This document shows, in pieces, positions 4,928 through 7,227 of a stretch of DNA of 7,227 nucleotides. The notes below the pieces were generated by a model. It had not been told where the DNA came from. It worked only from the letters and a program-made list of their open reading frames with translations, and did not search any database. The DNA is taken from positions 1 to 7,227 of the forward strand of contig NZ_CAJTUJ010000093.1 of the NCBI RefSeq assembly GCF_910579375.1, written 5' to 3'. The stretch is from an uncultured Rikenella sp. Its GTDB lineage: Bacteria > Bacteroidota > Bacteroidia > Bacteroidales > Rikenellaceae. The translations under genes and the position numbers were made by a program. How positions within the stretch are numbered: position 1 is the first letter of the stretch; the number at the start of each line of letters is the position of its first letter.

Positions 4928-6367
4928 TTATTGCTCGTCCCGCCGACAGGGCGCCAGCCCCTCGGCCGCGGCCAGTCGCTCCATCAGGGCGTAGGCCGCC
5001 TCGTATTCGTTGGGAATCTCGCCGTCGAGGATGGCGTTCTTGATCCCCTCCTTGATCACCCCCACGGCCCGGCAAGGCGGCAGGCCGTAGGTCTCCATAA
5101 TGATCTCCCCGGTAATCGGGGGCTGGAAGTTCCGGATGTGGTCTTTCTCCTCGATCTCTTTGAGCTTGCGCCGCACAAGGGCGAAATTGGCCAGGTAGCG
5201 CCGCACTTTGGCGTCGTTGCCCGAGGTGATGTCCGCTTCGCAAAGGGTCATCAGCTCGTCGATATCGTCGCCGGCTTCGAACAGCAGCCGCCGCACGGCC
5301 GAGTCGGTCACTTCGTCTTCCGACAGGATAATGGGCCGCAGGTGGAGAAAAACGAGCTTCTGGACGTATTTCATCCGCTCGTCCATCGGGAGTTTCTGTT
5401 CGCGGAAGATGGCCGGAATCATCTTCGAACCGACCACTTCGTGTCCGTGGAAGGTCCACCCGGCCCGGTCGTCCCAAGCCTTGGTGCGGGGCTTGCCGAT
5501 GTCGTGCAGCAGGGCGGCCCACCGCAGCCAGAGGTGGTCGGTTCGGGGGACGATATTATCTAAAACTTTCAGGGTGTGCAAAAAATTGTCCTTGTGCCCC
5601 CGCCCGCGCACGGTTTCCACCCCTTTGAGCCGGGCGAGCTGCGGAAAGATCAGCTCCAGCAGGCCGCTCTCGTCGAAGAGCCGCCACCCTTTCGAGGGCC
5701 GGGGCGAGCGCATGATCTTCTCGACTTCGGTGGCGATCCGCTCGCGGGAGATGATGCCGATCCGCTCGCGGTTGCGCCGGATGGCGGCGAAAGTTTCGGG
5801 TTCGATCCGAAAGTCGAGCTGGGTGGCGAACCGGATGGCGCGCACCATCCGCAGGGGGTCGTCCGAGAAGGTGGTGTCGGGATCGAGCGGCGTCCGGATG
5901 AGCTGGGCCTCCATGTCCTCCATCCCGCCGAACGGATCGACCAGCTCGCCGAAGTTGTCGCCGTTCAGCCCGAAGGCCATGGCGTTGATGGTAAAGTCGC
6001 GCCTCCGCTGGTCGTCTTCCATGGTGCCGTCCTCGACGATGGGTTTGCGCGAGTCGGCGCGGTAGGATTCGCGCCGGGCGCCGACGAATTCGACTTCCCA
6101 CTCGCCGACGCGCAGCATGGCGGTGCCGAAGTTCCGGAAAACATTGACCCGGCTGCGCACTTCGCGCCCCAGCTCTTCGGCAACGGCGATCCCGCCGCCG
6201 GTGCCTCCCCCCACGACGACGATGTCGATGTCGGTGCAGGGCCGCAGGAGGAAGGTGTCGCGCACATAACCGCCTATCGCATAGGCTTGTACGCCGCGCC
6301 GGTCGGCGATGGCGCCGATGCGGCGGAAGAGGGGGTCGCCCAGGGCTTTTCGAATCGTCGCCTCCAT
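4928..6367 (-). CDS. cca: CCA-adding-type tRNA nucleotidyltransferase with HD domain
   Basis: Class II nucleotidyltransferase expected to add or repair the CCA 3' end of tRNAs. With the start at 6367 the protein has 479 residues. The frame is open to 6508, but that would overlap pdxJ by 137 bp with unrelated sequence, whereas 6367 lies 5 nt past the pdxJ stop. Head domain: GGYVRD (32-37), the catalytic acidic pair Asp46/Asp48 in TDIDIVV, RRDFTINAMA (122-131) and DPFGG (144-148). Nucleotide-recognition region: SDDPLRMVRAIRFATQLDF (168-186). A C-terminal HD phosphohydrolase-type domain follows, with His264, His288-Asp289 (HDIGKP) and HGHE (307-310), as in CCA enzymes with 2',3'-cyclic phosphodiesterase or phosphatase activity. 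Poly(A) polymerases and A-adding enzymes share the head domain, so CCA addition is the likely but not the only reading. Confidence 0.92.
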   Translation of the reverse strand: MEATIRKALGDPLFRRIGAIADRRGVQAYAIGGYVRDTFLLRPCTDIDIVVVGGGTGGGIAVAEELGREVRSRVNVFRNFGTAMLRVGEWEVEFVGARRESYRADSRKPIVEDGTMEDDQRRRDFTINAMAFGLNGDNFGELVDPFGGMEDMEAQLIRTPLDPDTTFSDDPLRMVRAIRFATQLDFRIEPETFAAIRRNRERIGIISRERIATEVEKIMRSPRPSKGWRLFDESGLLELIFPQLARLKGVETVRGRGHKDNFLHTLKVLDNIVPRTDHLWLRWAALLHDIGKPRTKAWDDRAGWTFHGHEVVGSKMIPAIFREQKLPMDERMKYVQKLVFLHLRPIILSEDEVTDSAVRRLLFEAGDDIDELMTLCEADITSGNDAKVRRYLANFALVRRKLKEIEEKDHIRNFQPPITGEIIMETYGLPPCRAVGVIKEGIKNAILDGEIPNEYEAAYALMERLAAAEGLAPCRRDEQ

Positions 6368-6371
6368 GGTG

Positions 6372-7097
6372 CTATCGTTCGGTGTTACGCAGTTTCTGGC
6401 GGTAGAGCCGGACGGTGTTTTCGAGCCCGAGATACAGGGCCTCGGAAATAAGGGCGTGGCCGATCGAGACTTCGAGCAGCCCCGGAATCCGGGCGGCGAA
6501 GTATTCAAGATTCTCCAAACTGAGGTCGTGCCCGGCGTTCAATCCCAAACCGCACGCTGCGGCGGCTTCGGCAGCGGTCACGAACGGGGCGATGGCCGCT
6601 TCGCGGTTGTTGCGATAACCGGTGGCGTAGGCTTCGGTGTAGAGCTCGACGCGGTCGGCGCCGATCTGCGCGGCGCCTTCGACCATCCGGGGATCGGCAT
6701 CCACGAAAATGGAGACGCGGATGCCGTTCTGCTGGAACCCTTGGGTTATTTCTGTCAATAAGTCTTTGTTTTTCAGCGTATCCCACCCGGCATTGGAGGT
6801 GATGGCATCGGGCCCGTCCGGAACGAGGGTGACCTGTGCGGGGCGCACTTCGTTCACGAGTTCGATAAATCGTTCGCCGGGGTACCCCTCGATGTTGAAC
6901 TCGGTGGCGAGCAGGGGTTTCAAGGCGCGCACGTCGGCGTACCGGATGTGACGCTCGTCTGGTCGGGGATGCACGGTGATCCCCTGTGCGCCGAACCGCT
7001 CGATGTTCCGGGCGGCTTCGAGCAGATCGGGCGTGTTCCCGCCGCGGGAGTTACGCAGGGTGGCGATCTTATTGATGTTTACGCTTAACTTGGTCAT
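6372..7097 (-). CDS. pdxJ: Pyridoxine 5'-phosphate synthase
   Basis: Cytoplasmic TIM-barrel enzyme that condenses 1-deoxy-D-xylulose 5-phosphate with 3-amino-2-oxopropyl phosphate to form pyridoxine 5'-phosphate, the last ring-forming step of the DXP-dependent vitamin B6 pathway. It has 241 residues, the standard length. Motifs: NINKIATLRNSRGGN (7-21), TVHPRPDERHI (41-51) with His43, FNIEGYP (67-73) with Glu70, TLVPD (90-94), LNAGHDL (186-192) with His190, and SIGHALISEALYLGL (211-225) for phosphate binding. His43, Glu70 and His190 correspond to the E. coli catalytic residues. It is the first gene of the minus-strand operon; only 4 nt separate its stop from the next start, which suggests translational coupling. 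The 50 bp upstream are A/T-rich on the plus strand, but I see no clear promoter there, and a repeat element lies directly behind it. Confidence 0.97.
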   Translation of the reverse strand: MTKLSVNINKIATLRNSRGGNTPDLLEAARNIERFGAQGITVHPRPDERHIRYADVRALKPLLATEFNIEGYPGERFIELVNEVRPAQVTLVPDGPDAITSNAGWDTLKNKDLLTEITQGFQQNGIRVSIFVDADPRMVEGAAQIGADRVELYTEAYATGYRNNREAAIAPFVTAAEAAAACGLGLNAGHDLSLENLEYFAARIPGLLEVSIGHALISEALYLGLENTVRLYRQKLRNTER

Positions 7098-7146
7098 TTT
7101 TTTACCTACTTTTGTTTTTAATCGTTCGTTTATCTGTACTTGCCCG

Positions 7147-7227
7147 GGAGGGTACTGTTCTTTTTGTGAACAAAAAGAACCAAAAAAACTTCAGAGCGCA
7201 TCCCTGCGGGATGCTCTGGCCGTGTCT
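7147..7227 (-). repeat. Repeat module B (short form), cut by the window edge
   Basis: This copy lies opposite in orientation to module A. It contains a perfect hairpin, GTTCTTTTTG (7157-7166) with CAAAAAGAAC (7171-7180) around a TGAA loop, then an A-rich block, then a bulged CATCCC/GGGATG hairpin (about 7193-7217). Read on the minus strand, that hairpin is followed by seven T, so it could stop transcripts coming from the right before they enter pdxJ. The element probably continues beyond the window; none of the 25-bp terminal repeat seen at 2666 is visible on its left side. Confidence 0.6.

Noticed and set aside
5576..6451. A 291-codon plus-strand frame opposite the cca and pdxJ genes
   Set aside because: Antisense to two conserved genes, no recognisable motif, and spans their junction.
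7107..7114. TACTTTTG on the plus strand, a match to the Bacteroidetes -7 promoter box TAnnTTTG
   Set aside because: There is no TTTG at the right distance upstream (only TTGG at 7090, too close), it points away from pdxJ, and no gene to its right is visible in the window; a chance match in a T-rich stretch is likely.

Overview
The window looks like chromosomal DNA of a GC-rich member of the Bacteroidales; an Alistipes/Rikenellaceae-type gut commensal is my best guess. The basis is inference from codon use, A/T-rich start regions without clear Shine-Dalgarno sites, and gene content. No rRNA, tRNA or CRISPR is visible.

Layout. Bases 1-679 hold no convincing gene: a long, hairpin-rich leader precedes a plus-strand group. 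That group is (i) a 12-TM APC-family antiporter of the GadC (glutamate:GABA) type, 680-2182; (ii) 38 bp later, a 145-aa lysine/glutamate/alanine-rich protein built from 11-residue LEA-like repeats and ending in a CxxC, 2221-2658; (iii) after a 459-bp gap, a serine-dependent glutaminase, glsA, 3118-4083. Nearly all of that gap (2666-3106) is a non-coding, MITE-like element with 25-bp terminal inverted repeats and strong internal hairpins. The glutaminase ends in a good intrinsic terminator (4185-4236).

The right half is on the minus strand and converges on the first group: pdxJ (7097-6372), a CCA-adding-type tRNA nucleotidyltransferase with an HD domain (6367-4928) and peptide deformylase def (4914-4357). 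They are spaced 4 and 13 nt apart and are closed by a 12-bp hairpin terminator (4319-4285). This is a housekeeping operon for vitamin B6 synthesis and translation quality. The right edge of the window (7147-7227) holds a second, truncated relative of the intergenic element in opposite orientation.

How it may work. A glutaminase paired with a GadC-type exchanger and no glutamate decarboxylase in view matches the glutamine-dependent acid resistance known from E. coli (YbaS plus GadC). Glutamine is taken in and deamidated, the ammonia captures a proton, and glutamate (or GABA if a decarboxylase exists elsewhere) leaves by exchange. The LEA-like protein between them could be a cytoplasmic stress protectant of the same regulon; that is inference. 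The points most worth a second look are this three-gene association, the antiporter's apparent substitutions at substrate-site positions, and the folded mobile-type repeat sitting between lea-like and glsA.
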